Origin: JANQUM01 sp047630355
GTDB taxonomy: Bacteria; Bacteroidota; Bacteroidia; Cytophagales; Spirosomataceae
Assembly (NCBI GenBank): GCA_047630355.1
Contig: JBLHXN010000123.1
Span: forward strand, 1-9,614
Reading direction: 5' to 3'
Length of the DNA: 9,614 bases
Positions 1 through 6,325 of this stretch are shown here, one piece after another; positions within the stretch are counted from its first letter, which is position 1; every line of letters begins with the position of its first letter. The notes under the pieces were generated by a model, which made no database searches, was not told the DNA's origin, and saw only the letters and a list, made by a program, of their open reading frames with translations. A program made the position numbers and the translations under genes.

Positions 1-68
1 TTTGAGACCCCAACTAAACGTTGAAACTCCTCAGGGCTTCGATTTTTATATTGTCCAAAAATATCCAT
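1..68 (-). CDS. Possible transposase, N-terminal 22 codons (partial)
   Basis: The frame starts at the ATG at 68-66, is preceded by an in-frame stop, and runs open to base 1. The visible peptide includes the stretch SPEEFQRLVGVS, which resembles the N-terminal segment of IS5-family DDE transposases, where a short helix with (E/D)FxRLxGV precedes a helix-turn-helix. No DDE residue is visible because the gene is cut by the window. Only 22 residues can be read, so this rests on a short resemblance plus its position inside a disrupted gene. The alternative is an unrelated frame in decaying DNA. Confidence 0.4.
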   Translation of the reverse strand, partial: MDIFGQYKNRSPEEFQRLVGVS

Positions 69-129
69 AAGACAAAATTACTCATAGCTTTGGTAAGCAG
101 AAAAATAAATAGGAAAGAAGTCTTATGTC
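1..129 (-). mobile_element. End of a probable insertion sequence (runs off the left edge)
   Basis: On the minus strand the reading frame of a Crp/Fnr-like gene stops matching its family at about 120-132. Beyond this point a new start codon at 68 opens a frame that stays open to the window edge and resembles an IS5-type transposase N-terminus. An 8-bp inverted repeat (cataagac at 66-73, gtcttatg at 120-127) links the presumed IS tip to the transposase start codon. The other IS end, the target duplication and the catalytic domain are outside the window, so family and exact boundary are inferred. The junction is placed by where Crp/Fnr similarity ends, give or take about 10 bases. Confidence 0.45.
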
Positions 130-303
130 TCTGTACTCACGGAAAATTCCATCTTCAATGTAAAAGAGGCGGTCGCAAACTTGGGGTGGGGCTATCAATC
201 GCTGACTAATTTTAGCAGTAAACTTGTGAGCTATGGCAAGAACCTTTTGCGTAGTTTCCGCCGAAAGGCTCAACCGGAATAAAGAATCTTGAAGTAATAT
301 CAT
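121..303 (-). pseudogene. Crp/Fnr-family regulator, disrupted after about 60 codons
   Basis: The ATG at 303 opens a frame of about 57 residues that reads like the start of a Bacteroidota Crp/Fnr regulator. It has a helical N-terminal stretch (residues 1-30) followed by the first strands of the cyclic-nucleotide-binding fold, with LIAPPQVCDRLFYIEDGIF (residues 36-54) matching the family pattern of an effector-domain strand followed by 'Y/F-I-E-x-G-x-x-R'. After about residue 58 the similarity ends, the frame closes at residue 73, and no other frame restores the rest of the beta-roll or the C-terminal helix-turn-helix. Family members are usually 190-230 residues, so at least two thirds is missing here. 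The likely cause is the IS beginning at this point. The remainder may lie beyond the IS, outside the window. A well-formed promoter is still present upstream. Confidence 0.6.
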
Positions 304-322
304 GGTATAGAGTTAATACTTG

Positions 323-350
323 CAAAGGTACGCAGTTATCAAACACCAAA
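323..350 (-). promoter_or_regulatory. Bacteroidota-type promoter for the disrupted crp-like gene
   Basis: On the minus strand the -7 element is TACCTTTG (330-323), a full match to TAnnTTTG. A TTTG at 350-347 serves as the -33 element with a 16-base gap, slightly short of the usual 17-22. Transcription would begin around 316-319, some 15 bases before the ATG at 303. The site is inferred from consensus only. Confidence 0.5.
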
Positions 351-359
351 ACAGCGTAC

Positions 360-386
360 AAATACGCATTTTTCGGTTGCGTATTT
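360..386. repeat. 9-bp perfect palindrome upstream of the crp-like promoter
   Basis: AAATACGCA (360-368) and TGCGTATTT (378-386) are perfect inverted copies around a 9-base spacer. No T-run follows, so a terminator is unlikely. The arrangement is that of a dimeric-regulator operator just upstream of the -33 element. The half-site TACGCA occurs again at 329-334, directly abutting and partly overlapping the -7 box. Confidence 0.45.
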
Positions 387-520
387 ACTCGTAATGAAAC
401 CCCGGCGGCGGTTGTTGGTCCTTATGATGGTTGAAAGAAAAGGAAAAGGTTTTGCATAATAACATCGGGCTTCGAGAGTCCGGGCAACGTTTGCTCAGCC
501 TGACACCCTAATTCCAAAAG

Positions 521-537
521 TTGGCACACTTCTTGAC
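521..537 (+). promoter_or_regulatory. Possible sigma-54-like -24/-12 element
   Basis: TTGGCACACTTCTTGAC contains TGGCAC (522-527) and TTGA (533-536) at the spacing of the TGGCACGnnnnTTGC consensus. The -24 half is perfect for TGGCAC, while the -12 half has GA in place of GC, and the G after TGGCAC is A. It overlaps the -33 element of the better-supported promoter below. It is only a candidate. Confidence 0.28.
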
Positions 538-564
538 TTTTACCATTAAAAGATTGTAGCTTTG
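533..564 (+). promoter_or_regulatory. Bacteroidota-type promoter for the small secreted protein
   Basis: TTG (533-535) and TAGCTTTG (557-564) are separated by 21 bases, a full match to the TTG-N17-22-TAnnTTTG promoter form. Transcription would begin near 568-571, only a few bases ahead of the ATG at 574. This placement argues against the in-frame TTG at 562 being the start codon, because that codon lies inside the -7 box. Confidence 0.6.
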
Positions 565-573
565 CAAGCTGAA

Positions 574-927
574 ATGAAGAACCGTCCATCCATCATACGC
601 TTTTTCGGGCTTTTTATGCTCGTGTCCGTATTGCTTAACAGCTTTACGCCAGCTCATGCTGTGGTGGTTGAACAAACCAAAATTCAGAAAACTACCGACG
701 ATTCTACTCCAGACTCTGACGAACAGGTTTCTATAAGCGAATGGTCGTCTGACGTGGTTGTACCAAGTCATGCGTTCAGCTTTGACAACAACCTGATTGT
801 TGTCCCGGCTCCCAAGTTTAACTTCATTTTCCCCGAGGCGGTCGCTTACAAAATCAGTAAGCCGCTTTACCGTCACTCTTATTTTGACAAAGTTTACGAA
901 CATCACATTGCCATTAACGCACCGTGA
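574..927 (+). CDS. Small secreted protein of unknown function (117 aa)
   Basis: The family is not recognised. The protein has a clear Sec signal peptide: basic start (MKNRPSIIRFF), hydrophobic core (about residues 10-22) and a likely signal peptidase I site after AHA (residue 29). The mature part is about 88 residues, has no lipobox and no cysteine, is acidic in its first third and ends in a basic/aromatic tail (KPLYRHSYFDKVYEHH, then IAINAP). It is probably periplasmic. An in-frame TTG at 562 would lengthen it by four codons but sits inside the promoter, so the ATG at 574 is preferred. The predicted mRNA has almost no 5' leader and no Shine-Dalgarno. secDF follows after 148 bases with no terminator visible, so readthrough into secDF is possible. 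Confidence 0.7.
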   Translation: MKNRPSIIRFFGLFMLVSVLLNSFTPAHAVVVEQTKIQKTTDDSTPDSDEQVSISEWSSDVVVPSHAFSFDNNLIVVPAPKFNFIFPEAVAYKISKPLYRHSYFDKVYEHHIAINAP

Positions 928-1075
928 TTAACCGTTTTAGGCTGTAAGCTCTACGCTTCGTGCCAACTCTCCGACTTTACTACAAATTCTAATTCATAAT
1001 CTAATTTCTACAAAACTGTAATTCACACTGTGCGTAAAGCATATTGCGTACGGCTTACAGCAAAACAAAAAACAA

Positions 1076-4048
1076 ATGAAAAACAAAGGTGGTGTAGTAC
1101 TACTGATGATTGCCTTCTTGGGTATCAGTGCGTACTTTTTATTCCGAACGTGGAAAGTAAATCAAATCCGTGACAGAGCTGATGCATTTGCCATGCAGGC
1201 TGACGGTAATATTGACCGTAATGTAAAACAACGTTACCTCGATTCTTTGTGGAAGAAAGAAGTGCTTTGGCCTTCAACAACGTTAGAAGATTTAACAAAG
1301 CAGGAGCTTGGTTTAGGTCTTGACCTGCAAGGCGGAATGAGCGTTATTCTGGAGGTTTCTCCAACGGAGATTGTTCGTTCACTTGCCAGTGGCTCGCGTG
1401 ATACACGCATAGATCAAGCCATTGAGGCGGCGAGTAAAAGAGCCGTTACGAGCAGCGATAGTTACGTAGACTTATTCGTAGACGAGTTCAAGAAAATTGC
1501 TCCTAATACTACATTAGCTTCGGTTTTTGCCAATAGTTCTAACCGAGGAGATTTGAATTTCGAATCAAGCGATTCTGAAGTAGCAAGTTTCATTCAAAAG
1601 GAATTTGACGGAGCATTTGACCGTGCTTTCAACATTATCCAAACGCGGGTTGACAAATTTGGTGTTTCCAATCCAAACTTGCAGCGTTTGCCGGGTACGA
1701 ACCGTATTCAGGTAGAACTTCCCGGTGTTGATAATCCACAACGGGTTCGTAAACTTCTTTCGGGTTCTGCGAAACTGCAATTCTGCGAAGTAATTAACCT
1801 ACAAGAGGTTTCTTCGAGTTTTGATGGTCTAAGTGCCATTCTTTCGCAAATGGATATGGAAGAAAGAGCAACTAAGAACCCTGCTGCGAGAGGAACAACT
1901 GCTGCCGCTGATACTTCTTCAAACAGTTTGGCTGCTCAGTTAGCCCAAACATCTACTGATTCTACCGGAACAGATTCACTGACGCAAGCCAACGCATTTA
2001 GTAATATTTTTGTGAGTGGTTCTGCTACTGAGCTTGGTGTTCGGGTAAAAGACACGAGTCGTATAAACACTATTCTGAAACGTCCTGACGTAAAGGGATT
2101 ATTCCCAAAAGACGTAAGTTTTGTTTACGACGTGAATTCGATTTTCCGTGAAACGACTAACGAAGACGTAGTAGATCTTTATATGGTGCGTGATTTAGCA
2201 AATGCACCTTTAGAAGGTGATGTTGTAACAAACGCTACGCAGGATTACGACGAACGAGGCCGCCCGGCGGTTGACATGCAAATGAACGCCGAAGGTGCCC
2301 GTAAATGGAAAAACCTGACGGCATCAAACGTAGGTCGCCGCATTGCAATTATCCTTGATAATTTTGTGTATTCAGCTCCGAACGTAAACGGCGAAATTGG
2401 CGGTGGACGTTCGAGTATCTCTGGTAACTTTGCGGTAGAAGAAGCTCAGGATTTAGCAAACGTGCTAAAAGCGGGTAAACTTCCTGCTCCAACTAATATT
2501 ATTGAAGAAGCCGTTGTGGGTGCTACCGTGGGAGAAAGAGCCGTAAATGCGGGTGTAATCTCCTCAATAGTTGGTTTATTAGCAGTGTTACTTTTCGTTT
2601 TGGTTTATTATAATCAGGCGGGTTGGATTGCTAATATCGCCTTATTGGTCAACTTAGTATTGCTACTTGGTGTAATGGCATCATTTGGTGCTACGCTTAC
2701 GCTTCCGGGTATTGCGGGTATGGTACTCTCGGTGGGTATGTCGGTTGATGCAAACGTACTGATTTACGAACGAGTCAAAGAAGAACTCAACGAAGGAAAA
2801 CCTTTCCCGCTTGCCATTGCAAACGGTTTTAAATTTGCGATGCCGTCAATTATTGACTCCAACGTGACTACGTTAATTACGGGTGTTGTTCTCTTTATCT
2901 TCGGTACGGGCTTAATCCTTGGTTTCGCCACAACGTTGTTAATCGGTATTTTTACTTCGTTATTCTGTGCGATTTTTATCTCACGTTTAATCTTCGATCG
3001 TTTATTGAAGCAAGGTAAAGAAGTTAAGTTTTTTACTTCGTGGTCTGAGCGTTTGTTTAAAGATACGCAGATAGACTTCGTGACAAGACGTAAAGTTTTC
3101 TACATGATTTCGGGAGCAATTATCCTTGCCGGAGCCATCTCTATCGGTATCAAAGGTTTTGGGTTGGGTGTTGACTTTAAAGGTGGACGTACGTACGTTG
3201 TTCAGTTTGAAGAAACCGCCAATACGTCATCTGTTGAAAAAGCGTTAGTAGGTACTTTTGAAGGCGAACCGATTGAAGTGAAAACTTACGGAGGATTTGA
3301 TCAGGTGAAGGTTACGACACCGTACATGATTGATAACACCGATACAGATGTTGAACGTAAGATCGAAGAAGACGTAAAAGCTGCTTTAGCGAGCGTTGAC
3401 GGAAACGTTGGAATGGTAATAAGTTCATCAAGGGTAGGGCCAACCATTGCAAACGATACCATTTGGGGAGCATTGAAAGCCATTTTCTACTCGTTAATTG
3501 TAACGTTTATTTATATTCTGATTCGTTTCCGTAACGTAGCATTTAGTGTGGGTGCGGTTGTTGCCGTTTTCCACGATGTACTCGTTATTCTCGGTATTTT
3601 CTCGATTTTTAACGGAATTTTGCCGTTCTCGTTAGACGTTGACCAGGCATTCGTAGGGGCAATCCTTACATTAATGGGTTACTCAATGAACGATACCGTG
3701 GTAGTTTTTGACCGCGTGCGTGAATACCTCGCCGAGAAGCGTAACGCCGATGAGCCGATTGAGAAAGTAATTAACAATGCCCTGAACAGTACGTTGAGCC
3801 GTACAGCGGTAACGGGTGTTGCAACAACTTTGGTGTTATTAATTCTTCTGATATTTGGTGGTGAATCTATTCGTGGATTTATCTTCGCCATGTTATTAGG
3901 TGTAATCGTTGGAACGTACTCATCGCTATTCGTAGCCGCTCCGATTGTAGTTGACTCGATGCAACGTAAGTTAGCTCGTGACGCAAGAAGACCAATCAAG
4001 CCGGAAGTAATTGCGGTTCCGGTTGAAGCTAAGAAAGGGAGGAAATAA
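1076..4048 (+). CDS. secDF: Protein translocase subunit SecDF (fused SecD-SecF)
   Basis: This inner-membrane RND-type protein uses the proton gradient to pull exported proteins through SecYEG and release them on the outer face. At 990 residues it has the size of Bacteroidota SecDF fusions. SecD half: TM1 (about 5-23), motif LGLDLQGG (80-87), periplasmic domain with the conserved stretch DNFVYSAPNVNGEIGGG (428-444), then TM segments from about 492. LPGIAGMVLSVGMSVDANV (543-561) carries the conserved proton-path Asp558. SecF half: GLGVDFKGGR (696-705), VGPTIANDTIWGA (about 786), GYSMNDTVVVFDR (868-880) with Asp873, and Arg909 in LSRTAVTG. These correspond to the conserved Asp/Arg residues of both subunits. 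Residues about 272-310 form a Ser/Thr/Ala-rich, probably disordered insert in the first periplasmic domain. No consensus promoter was found in the 148 bases upstream. The tail KKGRK is cytoplasmic and basic. Confidence 0.97.
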   Translation: MKNKGGVVLLMIAFLGISAYFLFRTWKVNQIRDRADAFAMQADGNIDRNVKQRYLDSLWKKEVLWPSTTLEDLTKQELGLGLDLQGGMSVILEVSPTEIVRSLASGSRDTRIDQAIEAASKRAVTSSDSYVDLFVDEFKKIAPNTTLASVFANSSNRGDLNFESSDSEVASFIQKEFDGAFDRAFNIIQTRVDKFGVSNPNLQRLPGTNRIQVELPGVDNPQRVRKLLSGSAKLQFCEVINLQEVSSSFDGLSAILSQMDMEERATKNPAARGTTAAADTSSNSLAAQLAQTSTDSTGTDSLTQANAFSNIFVSGSATELGVRVKDTSRINTILKRPDVKGLFPKDVSFVYDVNSIFRETTNEDVVDLYMVRDLANAPLEGDVVTNATQDYDERGRPAVDMQMNAEGARKWKNLTASNVGRRIAIILDNFVYSAPNVNGEIGGGRSSISGNFAVEEAQDLANVLKAGKLPAPTNIIEEAVVGATVGERAVNAGVISSIVGLLAVLLFVLVYYNQAGWIANIALLVNLVLLLGVMASFGATLTLPGIAGMVLSVGMSVDANVLIYERVKEELNEGKPFPLAIANGFKFAMPSIIDSNVTTLITGVVLFIFGTGLILGFATTLLIGIFTSLFCAIFISRLIFDRLLKQGKEVKFFTSWSERLFKDTQIDFVTRRKVFYMISGAIILAGAISIGIKGFGLGVDFKGGRTYVVQFEETANTSSVEKALVGTFEGEPIEVKTYGGFDQVKVTTPYMIDNTDTDVERKIEEDVKAALASVDGNVGMVISSSRVGPTIANDTIWGALKAIFYSLIVTFIYILIRFRNVAFSVGAVVAVFHDVLVILGIFSIFNGILPFSLDVDQAFVGAILTLMGYSMNDTVVVFDRVREYLAEKRNADEPIEKVINNALNSTLSRTAVTGVATTLVLLILLIFGGESIRGFIFAMLLGVIVGTYSSLFVAAPIVVDSMQRKLARDARRPIKPEVIAVPVEAKKGRK

Positions 4049-4093
4049 AACATGCTTTAATTCTTCTTGTGAGAAGAGTTGAGTTTATATACT

Positions 4094-4134
4094 AAAGCCA
4101 CTCAGTCAAATTCGACTGAGTGGCTTTCTTGTTT
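4094..4134 (+). terminator. Rho-independent terminator after secDF
   Basis: A perfect 14-bp stem (aaagccactcagtc at 4094-4107, gactgagtggcttt at 4114-4127) with a 6-base loop is followed by cttgtttt. It lies 46 bases after the secDF stop. It also shows that the open frame upstream of 4178 is not the start of the next protein. Confidence 0.88.
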
Positions 4135-4156
4135 TACAGAAAGGTTAGTACATTCG
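4129..4156 (+). promoter_or_regulatory. Weak candidate promoter for the PBP4-type gene
   Basis: TTG (4129-4131) and TACATTCG (4149-4156) are 17 bases apart. The -7 element differs from TAnnTTTG at one base. It sits just after the secDF terminator and 21 bases before the chosen GTG start, which is the right place, but the match is imperfect. Confidence 0.33.
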
Positions 4157-4177
4157 TGTAACCAACTCTTATTTCCC

Positions 4178-5503
4178 GTGAACCTCCTTTTCAAAAAATC
4201 CCTCGTTTTATTACTCGCCGCAAGTTTCTTTTCGGCGTGCGTTTCGCAGAAAAACTTGCGTTACGCGGAAGTTGACAATCCGAAAATTTCGGCGATGCTC
4301 GACACTTCTTCTATCTTGAAAAACAGTTTTTCGGGGCTTTTACTTTACGATTTAGAAACAAAAAAGCCGGTCTATAGTCGTTACGCCGACCGTCATTTTG
4401 TTCCCGCTTCAAATACTAAACTCTATACACTTTTTGCGTGCCTGAACGTCTTGGGAGATTCTATTCCGGCGTTGAAGTACGTAATCAGAAACGATTCCCT
4501 GATTTTTTGGGGAACGGGCGATCCGACTTTTTTACACAGTGAATTTACGGCGAGTAAAACGTTGGATTTTTTGCGGGAAAACTCGGATAAAAAGCTTTAT
4601 TTCTCCGATGCTAATTTTACGAATGAAGTTCTCGGCTCCGGATGGATGTGGGACGATTACAACGGACAATATCAACCTGAACTTTCTCCGTTTCCGATGT
4701 ACGGAAATATCGTGCGTTTTCGGGTAAAAGATAGTGATGTAATTATTGAGCCGCCCATTTTTGAAAATACCTTTTTTCAGGGAAAAGAAACCCAGCGGGA
4801 AGTTGTAAGGCTTGTAAATGATAACCGTTTTTTGGTAAATCAGAAAATTCTGGAATCGTCTGATTACGAGCAAGATATACCGTTCAAGACATCGGCAAAC
4901 TTAACAAAGCAATTACTGATTGACACGCTGAAACAGAACATAAACTTATCAAGAATCGCGATTGACCCGAACGCTAAAACGCTGTACAGTTTACCCGTTG
5001 ATACGGTTTACCGACGCATGATGCAAGTAAGCGATAATATGCTTGCCGAACACTTATTATTGCTCTGCGGCTCGACATTGAACGACACCGTAAATACGCA
5101 AAAGACCATTAACCTAATCACCGAAAAATATTTACAGGATTTACCCGACACTCCTAATTGGGTAGACGGTTCGGGGCTTTCCCGTTATAATCTTTTCACT
5201 CCCCGAACGAACGTTAAATTATTGGAAAAACTTCACGATATGATTCCTGAAGAACGGCTGTTCTCCTTCATGGCAATTGGTGGAAAAGCCGGCACATTAC
5301 GTGGGATGTATAAGGACAAAGAGCCGTTTATCTTCGCAAAAAGCGGCACGGTCAGCGGGGTTTATAACCAAACGGGTTACCTAAAAACCAAAAGCGGTAA
5401 AACGTTGCTCTTTAGTTTTATGAACAACAACTTTAACTCCTACGCCAGTCCCGTCCGCAAAGAAGTGGAGCGGGTTTTGACGTGGGTGCACGAGAATTAT
5501 TGA
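4178..5503 (+). CDS. dacB: D-alanyl-D-alanine carboxypeptidase/endopeptidase, PBP4 type (peptidase S13), lipoprotein
   Basis: This low-molecular-weight penicillin-binding protein trims or cleaves peptidoglycan peptides in the periplasm. All three active-site motifs are present, numbering from the GTG start: SNTK (Ser78 nucleophile, Lys81), SDN (285-287) and KSGT (388-391). The S13 signature WVDGSGLSRYN lies between the last two. At 441 residues it is shorter than E. coli DacB (477), so the inserted domain is compact. The frame is open from 4079, but that stretch encodes the secDF terminator. The GTG at 4178 gives a proper lipoprotein signal: VNLLFKKS, a hydrophobic LVLLLAASFF core, and a lipobox-like FSAC. 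No in-frame ATG exists before the catalytic domain. Membrane anchoring is inferred from the lipobox, whose -3 residue is Phe rather than the usual Leu. The gene converges with trpG. Confidence 0.9.
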   Translation: MNLLFKKSLVLLLAASFFSACVSQKNLRYAEVDNPKISAMLDTSSILKNSFSGLLLYDLETKKPVYSRYADRHFVPASNTKLYTLFACLNVLGDSIPALKYVIRNDSLIFWGTGDPTFLHSEFTASKTLDFLRENSDKKLYFSDANFTNEVLGSGWMWDDYNGQYQPELSPFPMYGNIVRFRVKDSDVIIEPPIFENTFFQGKETQREVVRLVNDNRFLVNQKILESSDYEQDIPFKTSANLTKQLLIDTLKQNINLSRIAIDPNAKTLYSLPVDTVYRRMMQVSDNMLAEHLLLLCGSTLNDTVNTQKTINLITEKYLQDLPDTPNWVDGSGLSRYNLFTPRTNVKLLEKLHDMIPEERLFSFMAIGGKAGTLRGMYKDKEPFIFAKSGTVSGVYNQTGYLKTKSGKTLLFSFMNNNFNSYASPVRKEVERVLTWVHENY

Positions 5504-5516
5504 GGAGTCTCTTTTT

Positions 5517-5544
5517 TGCGTAAATCTGTGAAATCTGCGAGAGA
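5517..5544 (+). repeat. Short degenerate tandem repeat between convergent genes
   Basis: Three imperfect units follow one another: TGCGTAAATC, TGTGAAATC and TGCGAGAG. Similar 'aaatctgcg' strings occur, as I recall, in intergenic DNA of many Bacteroidota genomes, usually just after genes. Only this one copy is seen in the window. No convincing terminator hairpin was found between the two convergent genes. Confidence 0.35.
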
Positions 5545-5572
5545 AAGCAACTTTTCAAAGAACAAAGTTAAC

Positions 5573-6142
5573 TCAACTTTTCATCCAGTTCTCCACCATT
5601 TTTACGCCGTGCTGTGTCAGATAGGCTTCAGGGTGGAATTGCACGCCCCGAATATCGTATTTCTGATGGGCTTCTGCCATGACAAAACCCCTTTCGTCTA
5701 CAGCGGTGATTTTCAAATCTTCGGGCATCGTTTCGGGTATAACCGTCCAAGAGTGGTAACGGCAAACTTCTACCTCTTTCGGGATGTTACGGAATAATAC
5801 TTCTTCGCTATCTTGAATGATACAATTAGTGGTAACGCCGTGCAGTACTTCGCCCATATTCAGAATTTTTGCCCCGAATGCTTCACCGATTGCCTGATGA
5901 CCGAGGCACACGCCGAAGATGCTTTTTGAAGTTTTATACTCCGCCAATAAATCCATCATAATACCCGCTTCTTCAGGAATTCCCGGACCGGGTGAGAGTA
6001 AGATTTTATCATACTTTTTAACGTCTTCCACCGATATTTTATCGTTGCGAAACACGTCAACGTTTCCGCCTAAATCCTTTAAAATATAAACGAGGTTATA
6101 CACGAACGAGTCGTAATTGTCTAATACTAAGTAGTTTGCCAT
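5573..6142 (-). CDS. trpG: Anthranilate synthase component II (glutamine amidotransferase)
   Basis: This cytoplasmic class I amidotransferase releases ammonia from glutamine and passes it to TrpE for anthranilate synthesis, the first step of tryptophan biosynthesis. At 189 residues it is of normal length for a stand-alone TrpG. Visible motifs are the N-terminal LDNYDSFVYNL (7-17), the oxyanion loop SPGPG (50-54), GVCLGHQ with nucleophile Cys79, YHSWTV (129-134), and GVQFHPEAYLT with His170 and Glu172. The HSW and HPEAY variants differ mildly from the common HSL and HPES, but the triad is intact. It is the last gene seen in the trp leader-trpE unit. Its ATG follows the antitoxin-like remnant by 12 bases. 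In some bacteria the same subunit also serves PabB, and this cannot be excluded here. Confidence 0.95.
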   Translation of the reverse strand: MANYLVLDNYDSFVYNLVYILKDLGGNVDVFRNDKISVEDVKKYDKILLSPGPGIPEEAGIMMDLLAEYKTSKSIFGVCLGHQAIGEAFGAKILNMGEVLHGVTTNCIIQDSEEVLFRNIPKEVEVCRYHSWTVIPETMPEDLKITAVDERGFVMAEAHQKYDIRGVQFHPEAYLTQHGVKMVENWMKS

Positions 6143-6153
6143 AGTTGTTGTTT

Positions 6154-6290
6154 TTATAAAGAACCGTCTAAGGGTTCATTTTCGTTTTTTATCTCAGAAA
6201 TAAATTTGCCAATTGGCTTTCCCTCTGCATCACACGTTTAATGATTCCGTCAAAGTTTTGTTCAAAATATGTGACTGATATTGTTTCCAT
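6154..6290 (-). pseudogene. Broken small gene resembling a Phd/YefM-type antitoxin, between trpE and trpG
   Basis: From the ATG at 6290 one frame reads METISVTYFEQNFDGIIKRV, the typical opening of a Phd/YefM antitoxin (short strand, then 'F..NF..I...V'). It then turns into an unrelated tail and stops at 6189. The next frame, entered near 6231, reads DAEGKPIGKF and continues for 15 more residues to a stop at 6154. That is the second half of the same fold ('D.eGkPva...'). Joined, they make about 45 residues, against 70-90 for intact antitoxins. The roughly ten residues of the middle strand are missing at the join, so a small frame-changing deletion is likely. No toxin gene lies next to it. It starts 35 bases after the trpE stop and ends 11 bases before the trpG start. 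Family assignment comes from pattern resemblance only. Confidence 0.5.
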
Positions 6291-6325
6291 AATGAATTTA
6301 CTAAGTGCGTAGTTATTAGTCGATG

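Noticed and set aside
21..209. Open frame of 62 codons on the plus strand
   Set aside because: It lies opposite the crp-like fragment and IS end, has no recognisable content, and has no promoter.
387..520. Possible structured RNA or small gene in the GC-richer stretch before the secreted-protein promoter
   Set aside because: No long frame, no match to known RNA core motifs that I can recall, and no strong hairpin beyond short GC pairings.
562..573. TTG at 562 as start of the secreted protein
   Set aside because: The codon is inside the TAGCTTTG promoter element, and the ATG at 574 gives a normal signal peptide.
508..906. Open frame of 132 codons on the minus strand
   Set aside because: It is antisense to the secreted-protein gene, which has a signal peptide and promoter. 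This frame has neither and shows no family features.
4079..4177. N-terminal extension of the PBP4-type protein
   Set aside because: This stretch encodes the secDF terminator hairpin and would put 33 residues ahead of a lipoprotein signal sequence.
5516..5797. Open frame of 93 codons on the plus strand
   Set aside because: It is antisense to the 3' part of trpG and shows no family features.
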